Assembly (NCBI GenBank): GCA_016861025.1
Contig: BOKO01000011.1
Coordinates: 112,690 to 176,689, forward strand
Length of the DNA: 64,000 bases
Source of the DNA: Chloroflexota bacterium
Lineage (GTDB): Bacteria > Chloroflexota > Anaerolineae > Caldilineales > Caldilineaceae
Direction of reading: 5' to 3'
How positions within the stretch are numbered: position 1 is the first letter of the stretch; every line of letters starts with the position of its first letter. Of the stretch, positions 9,755 through 24,469 are shown piece by piece. Position numbers and translations under genes: made by a program. The notes below the pieces were generated by a model. It ran no database searches. It was not told where the DNA came from and saw only the letters and a program-made list of their open reading frames with translations.

Positions 9755-10500
9755 GTTTGAGCAAGATGAAGAATTCTAACGCAATGATGTCTAGCAGCTA
9801 CGCTTCAGGCGAAAGACCGCGAAACCGCACCATGCTAATGCCGATCTTTCCACTAAAGAATGTTGTCTTGTTTCCGGGTATGGTGCTTCCGTTGCACATC
9901 TTTGAGATGCGCTACCGTGAAATGATCGGTCGCTGCATCGACGAACATCTACCCTTCGGCGTGACATTGATTGCCGAAGGTCAGGAGGTGGGCGGCGGCG
10001 CCGAGCCGCATCGGATTGGAACAGCGGCGCGTATCGTGCGCGTGGAAAAGCTTGACGATGGACGCATGAACATCACTGCTGTGGGCACGCAGCGTTTCCG
10101 AATTCTCGAACTGCGCGACGACCACAGCTATCTGACCGCTGTAGTGAGTCACTATCCGGTTGTCAATGGCGCTACACAGCTTGCCGTCGAACTCAGCCAG
10201 CGTGTGCGTCCACAGGTGCTCGACTATGTAGCGTTGCTTTCCAAAGCCGCCAATGTCAACCTCATGCTCGACCGCTTGCCCGAAGATCCGCTGACGCTTG
10301 CCTTCATGGTCGCCATTTCTTTACAGGTCAGCCCAAGCGACAAACAGCAGTTGCTGGAGGCGGTGGGCGTGCCTGAAATCCTGGCGCTGGAAAGTCGGAT
10401 GCTTTTGCGCGAAACGAAGCTGCTCGAATACATGATCGATACGCGCAGCGATGTCGAAGCCATGAATCTAGGCCCAAGCGGCTACATTTTTCCCAACTGA
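9751..10500 (+). CDS. LON peptidase substrate-binding domain protein
   Basis: 249 residues consisting of the Lon N-terminal (LAN) domain alone, without ATPase or protease. The signature begins at residue 28: LMPIFPLKNVVLFPGMVLPLHIFEMRYREMI. Further conserved segments are GTAARIVRVEKLDDGRMNITAVGTQRFRI and a helical end. Such stand-alone domains are common and poorly understood; they are thought to bind unfolded segments. The GTG start overlaps truD by 4 nt, but an ATG at 9832 directly before the domain could also be used. A full-length Lon is encoded 31 kb away. Confidence 0.88.
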   Translation: MSLSKMKNSNAMMSSSYASGERPRNRTMLMPIFPLKNVVLFPGMVLPLHIFEMRYREMIGRCIDEHLPFGVTLIAEGQEVGGGAEPHRIGTAARIVRVEKLDDGRMNITAVGTQRFRILELRDDHSYLTAVVSHYPVVNGATQLAVELSQRVRPQVLDYVALLSKAANVNLMLDRLPEDPLTLAFMVAISLQVSPSDKQQLLEAVGVPEILALESRMLLRETKLLEYMIDTRSDVEAMNLGPSGYIFPN

Positions 10501-10514
10501 GCAAGCCGTCGATT

Positions 10515-10542
10515 TTGCCGAAGCGTCTGTACATGCTATACT
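10515..10542 (+). promoter_or_regulatory. Promoter of the tRNA-Val gene and perhaps of the T-box unit
   Basis: TTGCCG (10515-10520), 16-bp spacer, TATACT (10537-10542). Transcription would start around 10549, six bases before the mature tRNA 5' end. I see no second promoter between the tRNA end and the T-box leader, so this may drive both. Confidence 0.6.
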
Positions 10543-10549
10543 CAAGAAC

Positions 10550-10631
<82 letters not shown>

Positions 10632-10640
10632 ATATGTCAA

Positions 10641-10903
10641 AAGCGTTGAACAGGACACCTTCGCAGACCATCGACCTTGCAGAGAGCGTTGCACATTGGC
10701 TGAAATGCGACGCAGGCGCGATCTCCGAAGACCACCTGTGAGCGAATGACCGAACGCCTTTCGATACATCGGTAAGTAAGTCATTCCGGCTCGCCTCGTT
10801 ATCGGCGCCACAAGTGGTTGCGAATTGGTTTACAGCAATTCCAACAACATGGGTGGAATCGCGAGCGGAAGCTTCGTCCCATGCGACGAAGCTTTTTTGT
10901 TTT
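10641..10903 (+). promoter_or_regulatory. Threonine-specific T-box riboswitch leader of the M20 peptidase-thrS unit
   Basis: Stem I: base GCGTT (10643-10647) pairs with AACGC (10753-10757); ACAGG (10650-10654) with CCTGT (10735-10739); CTTCG (10659-10663) with CGAAG (10726-10730). The last two enclose an internal loop whose 3' strand is ACCA (10731-10734): specifier ACC, a threonine codon, followed by the required purine. The AGAGAG element (10681-10686) and the TGGCTGAAA apical region fit T-box stem I. Stem III is GAATTG/CAATTC (about 10822-10841). The antiterminator is GGG-TGGAATC-GCG (10851-10863) pairing with CGTCCC (10875-10880). TGGA predicts a tRNA-Thr with discriminator U. The competing terminator follows. 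Uncharged tRNA-Thr should allow read-through into the peptidase and thrS. Confidence 0.88.
10869..10903 (+). terminator. Conditional intrinsic terminator of the T-box leader
   Basis: A perfect 10-bp stem, AAGCTTCGTC (10869-10878) with GACGAAGCTT (10885-10894), a 6-base loop, and a T-run from 10893 interrupted by one G. Its 5' arm contains the bases that would otherwise pair with the T-box sequence, so the two structures are mutually exclusive. Confidence 0.9.
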
Positions 10904-10955
10904 ACAGGCATTGCAGTATGTTCTGGGCGGAAATCGCCGATATGTGGTCACACAG

Positions 10956-12131
10956 ATGAGCAGCAACCTTTCCAGCGACAGCCAGCGGCTGATCGAATGG
11001 AGCATCGCCATCCAGCAGATTGCAGCGCCGACAGGTGCGGAAGCAACGCGCGCGGCGTGGGTCGCTGCGACGTTGCGCGATCTGGGCTACGCCGTCGAGA
11101 TGGACGACCTGCACAACGTCTATGCCCGCCGTTCTGGCGAGCGGCGCACGCCTGCCCTGGTCGTGAGCGCCCACACCGACACCGTCTTCCCCGTCGCCGT
11201 CGATCTCAGTATCCGGCGCGACGAGCGCCATCACCGCATCTTCGGGCCTGGGCTGGGCGATAACTCGCTTGGCGTCGCCGCTTTGGTCTGGCTGGCGGAT
11301 ATGTTGCGCGCGCAACCGGCGCCGCCGGTGGACATCTGGTTTGTCGCCAATGTCGGCGAGGAGGGCAACGGCGACTTACGCGGCATGCGCGCGGCGCTTG
11401 ATCGGCTGACAGCGACCGATCCAGGCGCCGTGGGCGCCGCCATCGTGATCGAGGGCATGGGGCTGTCGCGCATCGTGCACCAGGCGCTGGCCTCGCGTCG
11501 CTTCCGCATCCATGTGACAGCGCCAGGCGGCCACAGTTGGAGCGACTTTGGCGCCGCCAGCGCAGTGCATCTGCTGGTGCAGCTTGCCGCCGACATCACG
11601 CAACTGCGCCCGCCCAAAAAGCCGCGCACAACCTTCAACATCGGCGTGATCGAAGGGGGCACATCGGTCAACACCATCGCTCAACACGCTGCGCTGGAGC
11701 TTGATCTGCGCAGCGAAGAGCCGGCGGCGCTGGAGAGCATCGTCCAACAGGTTCAGGCGATCATCAGCCGCTATCAGACGGTGCACTGGCAACAGGCGGG
11801 CGTCACCGTCACCAGCGCAGTGATCGGCGACCGCCCTGGCGGCGCCATCGCCGCCGATCATCCGCTGGTCGAGGCTGCCATCGCGTCGTTGCGCGGTCTG
11901 CGCGTCAAGCCGCAAATGTCAATGCGCATCAGCAGCACCGATGCCAATATTCCGCTCAGCCGCGGCATACCGGCCGTGTGCATCGGCGTCACCGAGGGCG
12001 GCAACGCCCACCGCACCGACGAGTGGATCGCAACGCAGCCGATCGACAATGGGTTGCGCCACTTGCTTGGGTTGACCCAGTGGGCGACGCAATGGCTTGG
12101 CAAAGCATCGCCGTCACATTTGGGCGCATAG
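10956..12131 (+). CDS. M20-family metallopeptidase (PepT/ArgE-like), first gene after the Thr T-box
   Basis: 391 residues. Metal-binding motifs of the M20 family are in order: SAHTDTVFP (His, Asp), GPGLGDNSLG (bridging Asp), NVGEEGNGDLRG (Glu-Glu: general base and ligand), and a late GNAHRTDEW histidine. The dimerisation (lid) domain lies between about 180 and 290. Family members cleave small peptides or N-acyl amino acids, but the exact substrate is unknown. A longer frame opens at 10818, yet it would run through the terminator, so the ATG at 10956 is the start; the ribosome binding site is weak. Placement after a Thr-specific T-box suggests a role in freeing threonine from peptides. The next gene, thrS, starts 41 nt on. 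Confidence 0.85.
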   Translation: MSSNLSSDSQRLIEWSIAIQQIAAPTGAEATRAAWVAATLRDLGYAVEMDDLHNVYARRSGERRTPALVVSAHTDTVFPVAVDLSIRRDERHHRIFGPGLGDNSLGVAALVWLADMLRAQPAPPVDIWFVANVGEEGNGDLRGMRAALDRLTATDPGAVGAAIVIEGMGLSRIVHQALASRRFRIHVTAPGGHSWSDFGAASAVHLLVQLAADITQLRPPKKPRTTFNIGVIEGGTSVNTIAQHAALELDLRSEEPAALESIVQQVQAIISRYQTVHWQQAGVTVTSAVIGDRPGGAIAADHPLVEAAIASLRGLRVKPQMSMRISSTDANIPLSRGIPAVCIGVTEGGNAHRTDEWIATQPIDNGLRHLLGLTQWATQWLGKASPSHLGA

Positions 12132-12172
12132 ATTGCAAACATTGTAAATAGATACCATTAGGATGCAAGAGT

Positions 12173-14002
12173 ATGAGTCACCTGAACCGTTCATCCGAAG
12201 ATGAGCAACTGTACAGAATTCGCCACAGCGCTGCGCACGTCATGGCGCAGGCGGTGTTGGAGATTCATCCAGAAGCCAAGATCGCCATCGGGCCGCCCAT
12301 CGACAACGGCTTTTACTACGATTTCGATCTCGGCAAAGATGAGGCTGGCAGAACGCGCACCTTCACGCCTGAGGAGCTGGAGCAGATTGAGAAGCGCATG
12401 CGCCAGATCATCGCCGGCAGACATCCGTTCATCTACCGCCAGGTGAGCGCCGACGAAGCGCGCGCGCTTTTCGCCGATCAGCCCTACAAGCTCGAGCTGA
12501 TCGCCGGTCTCGAACAGGGCGGCATCGACGAATATGGCAACGAGACGAAGGAAAAGCCGGTCATCAGCACCTATCGCCAGGACAGCTTCGAGGATTTGTG
12601 TCGTGGCCCGCATGTCGAGCACACAGGCCAGATTCCACCCGACGCCTTCAAATTGATGAGCGTGGCGGGCGCCTACTGGCGCGGCGACGAGAACAACCCG
12701 ATGCTCCAGCGCATCTACGGCACGGCATGGCGCAACAAAAAGGAACTCAACGAGTATCTCACCATGCTCGAAGAGGCGAAAAGGCGCGACCACCGCAAGC
12801 TCGGTCGTGAGCTGGAAATCTTCATCTTCGATGAAGAGGTCGGGCCGGGGTTGCCGCTCTGGCTGCCTAACGGCGGCGTGATGATCAGCGAATTGGAAAA
12901 ACTGGCTGCTGAGACGGAGCTGCGCGCCGGCTATCAGCGCGTCAAGACGCCACACCTGACCAAGGAAGACCTCTTCCTGCGCAGCGGTCACTTGCCCTAT
13001 TACGCCGAGAGCATGTATCCGCCGATGGAGTTGGAGGGCGTCAAGTATTACGTCAAGCCGATGAATTGCCCGTTCCACCACAAAATCTTCGCCAGCAAGC
13101 CGCGCTCCTATCGCGACCTGCCGGTGCGACTGGCGGAATATGGCGCCTGCTACCGCTATGAAAAGAGCGGCGAACTCTTTGGGCTGATGCGCGTGCGGTC
13201 GATGCAGATGAACGACGCCCATATTTATTGCACTGAAGAGCAGTTTGAGCAGGAATTTATGGCGGTTATCGACCTTTATCGCTATTACTTCGAGGTCTTT
13301 GCCATCGACAAGTTTGTGATGCGCCTGAGCACGCACCATCGCAAGGGGCTGGGAAAAAAATACATCGATAACGAGCGGCTTTGGCTCAAGACCGAAGAAA
13401 TGGTGCGGCGGGCGATGGACAACGGCGGCGTCCCCTACGTTGAGGCGCCGGATGAGGCGGCGTTCTATGGCCCGAAGATCGACGTGCAGATCTGGAGCGC
13501 CATCGGCCGCGAGTTCACGCTGGCGACGAATCAGGTCGATTTTGCTGTTCCTGCGCGCTTCGACCTGGTCTACACTAATCGCGAGGGCAAGGAGGAGACG
13601 CCCCTCTGCATCCACCGCGCGCCGCTGAGCACGCACGAACGCATGATCGGCTTTCTGATCGAGCACTTTGCCGGTGCATTCCCGGTCTGGCTGGCACCGC
13701 AGCAGGTGCGCGTCATCCCGATCACGAATGATCACAACGATTACGCCGCGCGGCTGGCGCAGCAGTTGCAGGCTGCGGGCGTGCGCGTCGAGGCAGACCT
13801 GAGCAGCGAACGCATGAACGCCAAAATCCGCGACGCGCAATTGATGAAGACGCCGTACATGCTGGTCGTCGGCGATCAAGAGATGGCGAACAACACTGTC
13901 TCGTTGCGAAAACGCAATGGGGAGCGCGTCAACAGCATGGATGTCGGCGCCTTTCACGCGCTGATCAAGGAGAAGATCGAGAGTCGGGCGCTGACGCTTT
14001 GA
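12173..14002 (+). CDS. thrS: Threonyl-tRNA synthetase lacking the TGS domain
   Basis: 609 residues; charges tRNA-Thr with threonine. The editing (N2) domain starts almost at once (RHSAAHVMAQAVLEI, HxxxH of the SAD fold), with the later CRGPHVEHTG motif of the same site. The class II catalytic core has MNCPFHHKIF (motif 2 vicinity), RLAEYGACYRYEKSGELFGLMRVRSMQMNDAHIYC and the closing PLCIHRAPLSTHERMIGFLIEHFAGAFPVWLAPQQV. The C-terminal anticodon-binding domain begins near 510. The N-terminal TGS (N1) domain of about 60 residues found in most bacterial ThrRS is absent. Expression is expected to be under the threonine T-box upstream. Confidence 0.96.
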   Translation: MSHLNRSSEDEQLYRIRHSAAHVMAQAVLEIHPEAKIAIGPPIDNGFYYDFDLGKDEAGRTRTFTPEELEQIEKRMRQIIAGRHPFIYRQVSADEARALFADQPYKLELIAGLEQGGIDEYGNETKEKPVISTYRQDSFEDLCRGPHVEHTGQIPPDAFKLMSVAGAYWRGDENNPMLQRIYGTAWRNKKELNEYLTMLEEAKRRDHRKLGRELEIFIFDEEVGPGLPLWLPNGGVMISELEKLAAETELRAGYQRVKTPHLTKEDLFLRSGHLPYYAESMYPPMELEGVKYYVKPMNCPFHHKIFASKPRSYRDLPVRLAEYGACYRYEKSGELFGLMRVRSMQMNDAHIYCTEEQFEQEFMAVIDLYRYYFEVFAIDKFVMRLSTHHRKGLGKKYIDNERLWLKTEEMVRRAMDNGGVPYVEAPDEAAFYGPKIDVQIWSAIGREFTLATNQVDFAVPARFDLVYTNREGKEETPLCIHRAPLSTHERMIGFLIEHFAGAFPVWLAPQQVRVIPITNDHNDYAARLAQQLQAAGVRVEADLSSERMNAKIRDAQLMKTPYMLVVGDQEMANNTVSLRKRNGERVNSMDVGAFHALIKEKIESRALTL

Positions 14003-14027
14003 CGAACAACAAGAGTATACTTGCACT

Positions 14028-15083
14028 ATGATCGACTATCGCACACCGCGCACGCCCTTTCGTCCGAATCCGTTGGTGCGTTCAGCCAGCGCGCAGACCG
14101 TGCTGGCCATGGTGCGTCCTAAAGGAATCGACATCACGACCGACGAGCAGTTGATTTTGCTCGACGCCGGCCCTGATCTGACCGGCGCAGAGCCGGGACG
14201 AACAGTGCGGCTGCACGGCTATTTCAACGCCAGCCGTTCGCCGGGCGTCCGGCGTGGGCTAGTCATGATCATCCACGGCTGGGAGGGGTGCAGCCACTCC
14301 AACTACAACGTGATTCTCGCCCAACGGCTGGTGGAGCAGGGATATGCTACATTTCGGCTGAATCTGCGCGATCACGGTCCAGGGGTGCATATCAATCCCT
14401 ATGCTCTAAATCGCGGCGTTTTTCGCGGGACATTGATCGAAGAGACCGCCGCCGCCACGGCGCAGGTTGCCAGATTGGCGGGCGACCGCCCCTTTTTCAT
14501 CGTCGGTGCATCGATGGGCGGAAATTTTGCACTGCGGCTGGCGAAGTGGCACAGCGAGCGCACGCCGTTTCACAATCTGCACAAGGTGGTGGCGATCTGT
14601 CCGGCGATCAACCCTGGTCGCGCCACCGACGCGTTGGATCGCAATCCGGGCACGCGGCGCTATTTCCGCCAGCGTTGGCTGCGTTCATTGCGCGCCAAAC
14701 GTGCGCTGTTTGCAGATGCGCCCGACGTGCATGAGCTCGAACGGATTCCTCTAGTGCGCGACATGACCGAATGGTTTATCCAGGAGCTTGCTCGCAAAGG
14801 CGCCGTCCCATTTCGCAACGCCGACGAGTATTTCGCCTCCTACGCCGTGCTTGGTGATGCGTTGACGAGTTTGACCGTGCGCACGACGATCATCACCGCC
14901 ATGAACGATCCTGTGATCCCGGTGATGGACTTTTACACGCTCACGCCCCATCAGTTGCTCGACGTTCAGATTCACCCCACCGGCGGTCACTGCGGCTTTG
15001 TCGATGCGCCGCCTCTGCGTCACCGTATGGCGGACCTGATCCTGCCTGAACTTGTCGAAGACGTTTCGCAAACGCTTCACTGA
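14028..15083 (+). CDS. Alpha/beta hydrolase, YheT/EMB8 family
   Basis: 351 residues. MIIHGWEGCSHSNYN is the oxyanion loop, LNLRDHG a family marker, FFIVGASMGGNFALRLA the nucleophile elbow (serine in GASMG), MNDPVIP the acid region and HPTGGHCGFVD the catalytic histidine. This matches COG0429 hydrolases (yeast Eht1/E. coli YheT), which are esterase-like with uncertain natural substrates. TATACT ends 6 nt before the ATG and no Shine-Dalgarno sequence is visible, so it may have its own leaderless promoter rather than read-through from thrS 25 nt upstream. Confidence 0.87.
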   Translation: MIDYRTPRTPFRPNPLVRSASAQTVLAMVRPKGIDITTDEQLILLDAGPDLTGAEPGRTVRLHGYFNASRSPGVRRGLVMIIHGWEGCSHSNYNVILAQRLVEQGYATFRLNLRDHGPGVHINPYALNRGVFRGTLIEETAAATAQVARLAGDRPFFIVGASMGGNFALRLAKWHSERTPFHNLHKVVAICPAINPGRATDALDRNPGTRRYFRQRWLRSLRAKRALFADAPDVHELERIPLVRDMTEWFIQELARKGAVPFRNADEYFASYAVLGDALTSLTVRTTIITAMNDPVIPVMDFYTLTPHQLLDVQIHPTGGHCGFVDAPPLRHRMADLILPELVEDVSQTLH

Positions 15084-15162
15084 AATTTTCGTCGGGAAGA
15101 TTGGCTGTATGCGCCCGCCAAACGTTTTCAAAAGACGGGGCAATTGGAAATGCAGCCTGATC

Positions 15163-16056
15163 TCAAACAAATTCATCGCCAGCGCGTTCATTGATCGTGC
15201 GCTGGCCGCTGTGCAGTATGGGCTCGCCAGAAGCGGCGGGCGTGCGCAACGAGTCGCCGCGCACCCCAGGCGGGGCGGCGATTTGCTCCTGCAAGATCGT
15301 TGGGTAGCGCGACATGAGCGCGACATCTTCCTCATCGTCGGCAAAATAGAGGCGGTCGCGACGCAAGGTGCGCGCAAAGTCGTCGAATCCCAGCGCATCC
15401 ACCACTTCATCGGGACGGCCGGTGGCCCCGCTGCGCATCTGCACGCGCAAAAAAATGCGATGTTCCTCGGCGGCGACGTCATAGCCAAGATAGCGCAACT
15501 CGAAGATCAACGGGCGGAGATTGTATGTGTAGCGCCTGCCTTTGCGTTCGCGCTCGCGCCAGACTGTCTCACGTTGCAGCAACGTCTCGATGCGACCCTC
15601 GATCAACCCTGTCGCAATTTCGTGCGGCTCGGCAAACAAAATGATCGTGTAGTCGGCGCCGATGATCAAATTTTGCAGCGCTGTCGCCGTAAGGGGGACC
15701 TCATCTACGGCGTGCAGTGTCACTCCGGTGGGCAGCGCAGCGCGCAGGCGTTCGACCACCTCTGTCGTCGGCGTCGGGGGTGAAAGGATGATGTCAAGCA
15801 GCTCGTTGTCGCCAGTGATGCCGACGCCCAACGGCGCAGCAAACTGGATGTGTGGCTGCGGGTTGAAGCCTTGTTTGTAGAGCAAGGGCAGATCGGCGCG
15901 GCGCAGCGCTCGCTCCCAGAGGCGAAACTCGTCATGATGTGAAATAAATTTGATCGCCTCGCCCTTGCCATAGCGAATCCGCACGCGCTGGCGCGGTGCA
16001 ACAGTGACCTCTTTATCTTCTTCTAGCATAGTTGTGGGCGGCAATTCATCCGTCAT
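15163..16056 (-). CDS. DUF2344 (TIGR03936) radical-SAM-associated protein, stand-alone
   Basis: 297 residues. RVRIRYGKGEAIKFISHHDEFRLWERALRRADLPLLYKQGFNPQPHIQFAAPLGVGITGDNELLDI is the standard opening of the DUF2344/TIGR03936 domain, usually found fused to or beside a radical SAM protein and ribonuclease G genes in Gram-positive bacteria and Chloroflexota. Here no radical SAM gene is adjacent, so the partner must be elsewhere. A longer frame begins at 16092, but TATAAT (16069-16064) ends 7 nt before the ATG at 16056, which I take as a leaderless start. The C-terminal third after about residue 215 is poorly conserved. Confidence 0.8.
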   Translation of the reverse strand: MTDELPPTTMLEEDKEVTVAPRQRVRIRYGKGEAIKFISHHDEFRLWERALRRADLPLLYKQGFNPQPHIQFAAPLGVGITGDNELLDIILSPPTPTTEVVERLRAALPTGVTLHAVDEVPLTATALQNLIIGADYTIILFAEPHEIATGLIEGRIETLLQRETVWRERERKGRRYTYNLRPLIFELRYLGYDVAAEEHRIFLRVQMRSGATGRPDEVVDALGFDDFARTLRRDRLYFADDEEDVALMSRYPTILQEQIAAPPGVRGDSLRTPAASGEPILHSGQRTINERAGDEFV

Positions 16057-16200
16057 TGAGTGGATTATAGCGTAGATTGTGGAAGCCTTCACATTTGTTT
16101 GCCATCACTGACGCTATAATAGCGACACCATTGATGAGGCTCACAATATCGGTGGAGAATTGATCAGTAGAGAATTGGCGAACAAAGGAAGAAAAAGACA

Positions 16201-17058
16201 ATGAATAACCAGACAAATGGCGCTGATGCCGCTGTTCAAGAGCGAGTGGTGTGGGAGCCGATCAAACAATATGAGGAAATTCTGTTTGAGTTATACGACG
16301 GCATCGCCAAGATCACGATCAACCGCCCGGAGAAACGCAACGCCTTCACGCCGTTGACCGTGCAGGAGATGATCGACGCCATGGCGATCTGCCGCGAGGA
16401 CCCGCGCATCAAGGTGATCGTGCTCACCGGCGCGGGCGACAAAGCGTTTTGCAGCGGCGGAGACCAGAGCGTGCGCGGCGTCGGCGGGTATGTCGGCTCG
16501 GACAAAGTGCCGCGCCTCAATGTACTCGACCTGCAAAAGATGATTCGCTCGATCCCCAAAGTGGTGATCGCAATGGTGGCTGGCTATGCGATTGGCGGCG
16601 GCCATGTCCTGCATGTCGTCTGTGATCTGACCATCGCCGCCGACAACGCACGTTTTGGTCAAACCGGACCGAAGGTGGGTAGCTTCGACGGCGGCTTCGG
16701 CGCTTCCTATCTGGCGCGCATCGTCGGGCAGAAGAAGGCGCGCGAAATCTGGTACTTGTGCGATCAATACAACGCACAGGAGGCGCTCGACATGGGACTG
16801 GTCAACAAAGTCGTCCCACTCGACCAGTTGGAAGCAACGACCATCGAATGGTGTCGCAAGATCATGGAGAAAAGCCCGCTCGCAATCCGCATGTTGAAGG
16901 CGTCCTTCAACGCCGAGCTTGACGGGCAGGCTGGCATCCAAGAGCTTGCAGGAAACGCCACGCTGCTCTATTACCTCTCGGAGGAGGCGCAGGAAGGCAA
17001 GCAGGCGTTTCTGGAGAAGCGCAAGCCGAACTTCGACAAATTCCCGAAATTCCCGTAA
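16201..17058 (+). CDS. menB: 1,4-dihydroxy-2-naphthoyl-CoA synthase
   Basis: 285 residues of the crotonase fold. MenB closes the ring of o-succinylbenzoyl-CoA in menaquinone synthesis. Visible hallmarks are [20 protein letters not shown], the oxyanion segment [73 protein letters not shown] and the C-terminal [21 protein letters not shown], all specific for MenB among crotonases. AAGGA lies 12 nt before the ATG. Followed by menC after 115 nt, forming part of a menaquinone pathway group. Confidence 0.95.
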   Translation: MNNQTNGADAAVQERVVWEPIKQYEEILFELYDGIAKITINRPEKRNAFTPLTVQEMIDAMAICREDPRIKVIVLTGAGDKAFCSGGDQSVRGVGGYVGSDKVPRLNVLDLQKMIRSIPKVVIAMVAGYAIGGGHVLHVVCDLTIAADNARFGQTGPKVGSFDGGFGASYLARIVGQKKAREIWYLCDQYNAQEALDMGLVNKVVPLDQLEATTIEWCRKIMEKSPLAIRMLKASFNAELDGQAGIQELAGNATLLYYLSEEAQEGKQAFLEKRKPNFDKFPKFP

Positions 17059-17173
17059 TCGCAGCAAAATCGAACGCAGATTGTGCGGATGTGGCGGAGT
17101 CTCACGGATTTCCAGCCTCTCTTGATTGCTCGAATCCACCCAATCTGCGTTCCATATCATTTTCCCCAACACT

Positions 17174-18235
17174 ATGCTTCAGCTTGCGGCGACGCCTTAC
17201 ACACTCCATTTTCGCAACCCTGCGCCGACCTCGCGCGGGGTGTTGACAACGCGCCCGATCTGGTTTGTGCGTGTATGGCGAAGTGCTGCGCCCGAACAGG
17301 TGGGATGGGGCGAGTGCGGACCGATCGCCGGCCTGAGTCGCGACGCCGATGGATTTGGCGACGCCCTTGCCGCCTTTTGCGCCGAGTTCAACGCAGCGCG
17401 TATTGCCAAAATCGCCGAGGCGATGCAGTGGCTTGTGCGTGAGGCGCCGATGTGGCCCTCATTGGCTTTTGGCGTGGAGATGGCGCTGCGCGATCTGGCT
17501 GGAGGCGCCCAGCGGCGTTGGTGGGATACCCCCTTTGCACGCGGGGAAAGTTCGCTCCCGACGCATGGTCTGATCTGGATGGATGATTTCGACGGAGTCT
17601 TGCGTCAGATCGAAGCCAAAATTGCCGCCGGCTTCACCGTAATCAAGATGAAGATCGGTGCACTGCCCTTTGAACAAGAGCTTGCCTTGCTGCGCTGCGT
17701 GCGCCAGGCGCACCCAACCGTGGAGTTGCGCCTGGACGCCAACGGCGCCTTTTCGCCGGAAGAGGCGCTTGATCGGCTCGACAGCCTGGCTGACCTGACC
17801 ATTGCATTTGTCGAACAGCCGGTGAAGCCGGGCTGTTGGGGTGTCCTGGCTGATCTGTGCCGTCATTCGCCTGCGCCGATTGCGCTGGATGAGGAGCTGA
17901 TTCCGATCCGCAGTGTGGAAGAACGGCGAGCCTTGCTCAACACGGTGCGTCCACAGTATTTGATCGTGAAACCTGCGCTGCTTGGCGGTTTTGCCGTCAG
18001 TGAAGCGTGGATCGCCGAAGCCGAAGCGCGCAGCATTCGCTGGATCGTCAACTCCCTGCTCGAATCCAACATTGGCCTCAACGCTATTTGCCAGTGGACA
18101 AGCGCGATTGGAGGCGATTGCGTGCACGGGCTGGGCACGGGCGGACTCTTCACCAACAATGTGCCGACGCCGCTCACCTTGCAGGGGGGGCGATTGGCGT
18201 TGGATTCAACGCGCCCATGGCGGCTGCCTGAATAG
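17174..18235 (+). CDS. menC: o-Succinylbenzoate synthase
   Basis: 353 residues of the enolase superfamily (muconate-lactonising type). The acid/base lysines are in VIKMKIG (Lys158 and Lys160), metal ligands are Asp188 (LDANGAF), Glu214 (VEQPV) and Asp239 (LDEEL), and the second-side lysine is Lys266 (IVKPALLGG). The N-terminal capping domain with [14 protein letters not shown] fits MenC of Bacteroidetes/Chloroflexota type. Reaction: dehydration of SHCHC to o-succinylbenzoate, two steps before MenB in the pathway. The frame is open from 17126, but the ATG at 17174 begins the conserved domain. The intergenic stretch before it contains a short dispersed repeat. Confidence 0.9.
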   Translation: MLQLAATPYTLHFRNPAPTSRGVLTTRPIWFVRVWRSAAPEQVGWGECGPIAGLSRDADGFGDALAAFCAEFNAARIAKIAEAMQWLVREAPMWPSLAFGVEMALRDLAGGAQRRWWDTPFARGESSLPTHGLIWMDDFDGVLRQIEAKIAAGFTVIKMKIGALPFEQELALLRCVRQAHPTVELRLDANGAFSPEEALDRLDSLADLTIAFVEQPVKPGCWGVLADLCRHSPAPIALDEELIPIRSVEERRALLNTVRPQYLIVKPALLGGFAVSEAWIAEAEARSIRWIVNSLLESNIGLNAICQWTSAIGGDCVHGLGTGGLFTNNVPTPLTLQGGRLALDSTRPWRLPE

Positions 18236-18401
18236 GTCAGATCGCTTGCCCAATACCTGGCGCGATGCCTTTCAATAAGCCCAAGACGTCGTGAGAAGGT
18301 GTGGGATGACTATAATCAGCTCTTCCTTGTGGTATATTACAGATGTGATGATGCAGGTCAACGAGATGTTGAGCGAATAACAACCACATAGCGAGGCAAC
18401 C

Positions 18402-20009
<1,608 letters not shown>

Positions 20010-20047
20010 ACAACCAGAATAACTGTGTTTCAAAGGAGAAACTTATC

Positions 20048-24409
<4,362 letters not shown>

Positions 24410-24431
24410 TAAGCAACGCATAAAGTCGGCC

Positions 24432-24466
24432 AAGTCCCGGAGGCTATGCAGTCTTCGGGACTTTTT
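24432..24466. terminator. Intrinsic terminator after the amylase gene
   Basis: AAGTCCCG (24432-24439) pairs with CGGGACTT (24456-24463), loop of 16 bases, followed by a T-run to 24466. It serves the plus-strand amylase gene. The next gene is convergent and ends at 24470; the A-rich side is short, so termination of the minus strand is less certain. Confidence 0.75.
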
Positions 24467-24469
24467 CAT

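Noticed and set aside
12191..14026. 611-codon minus-strand frame opposite thrS
   Set aside because: Shadow of thrS in a GC-rich genome; composition is not protein-like and no motif is found.
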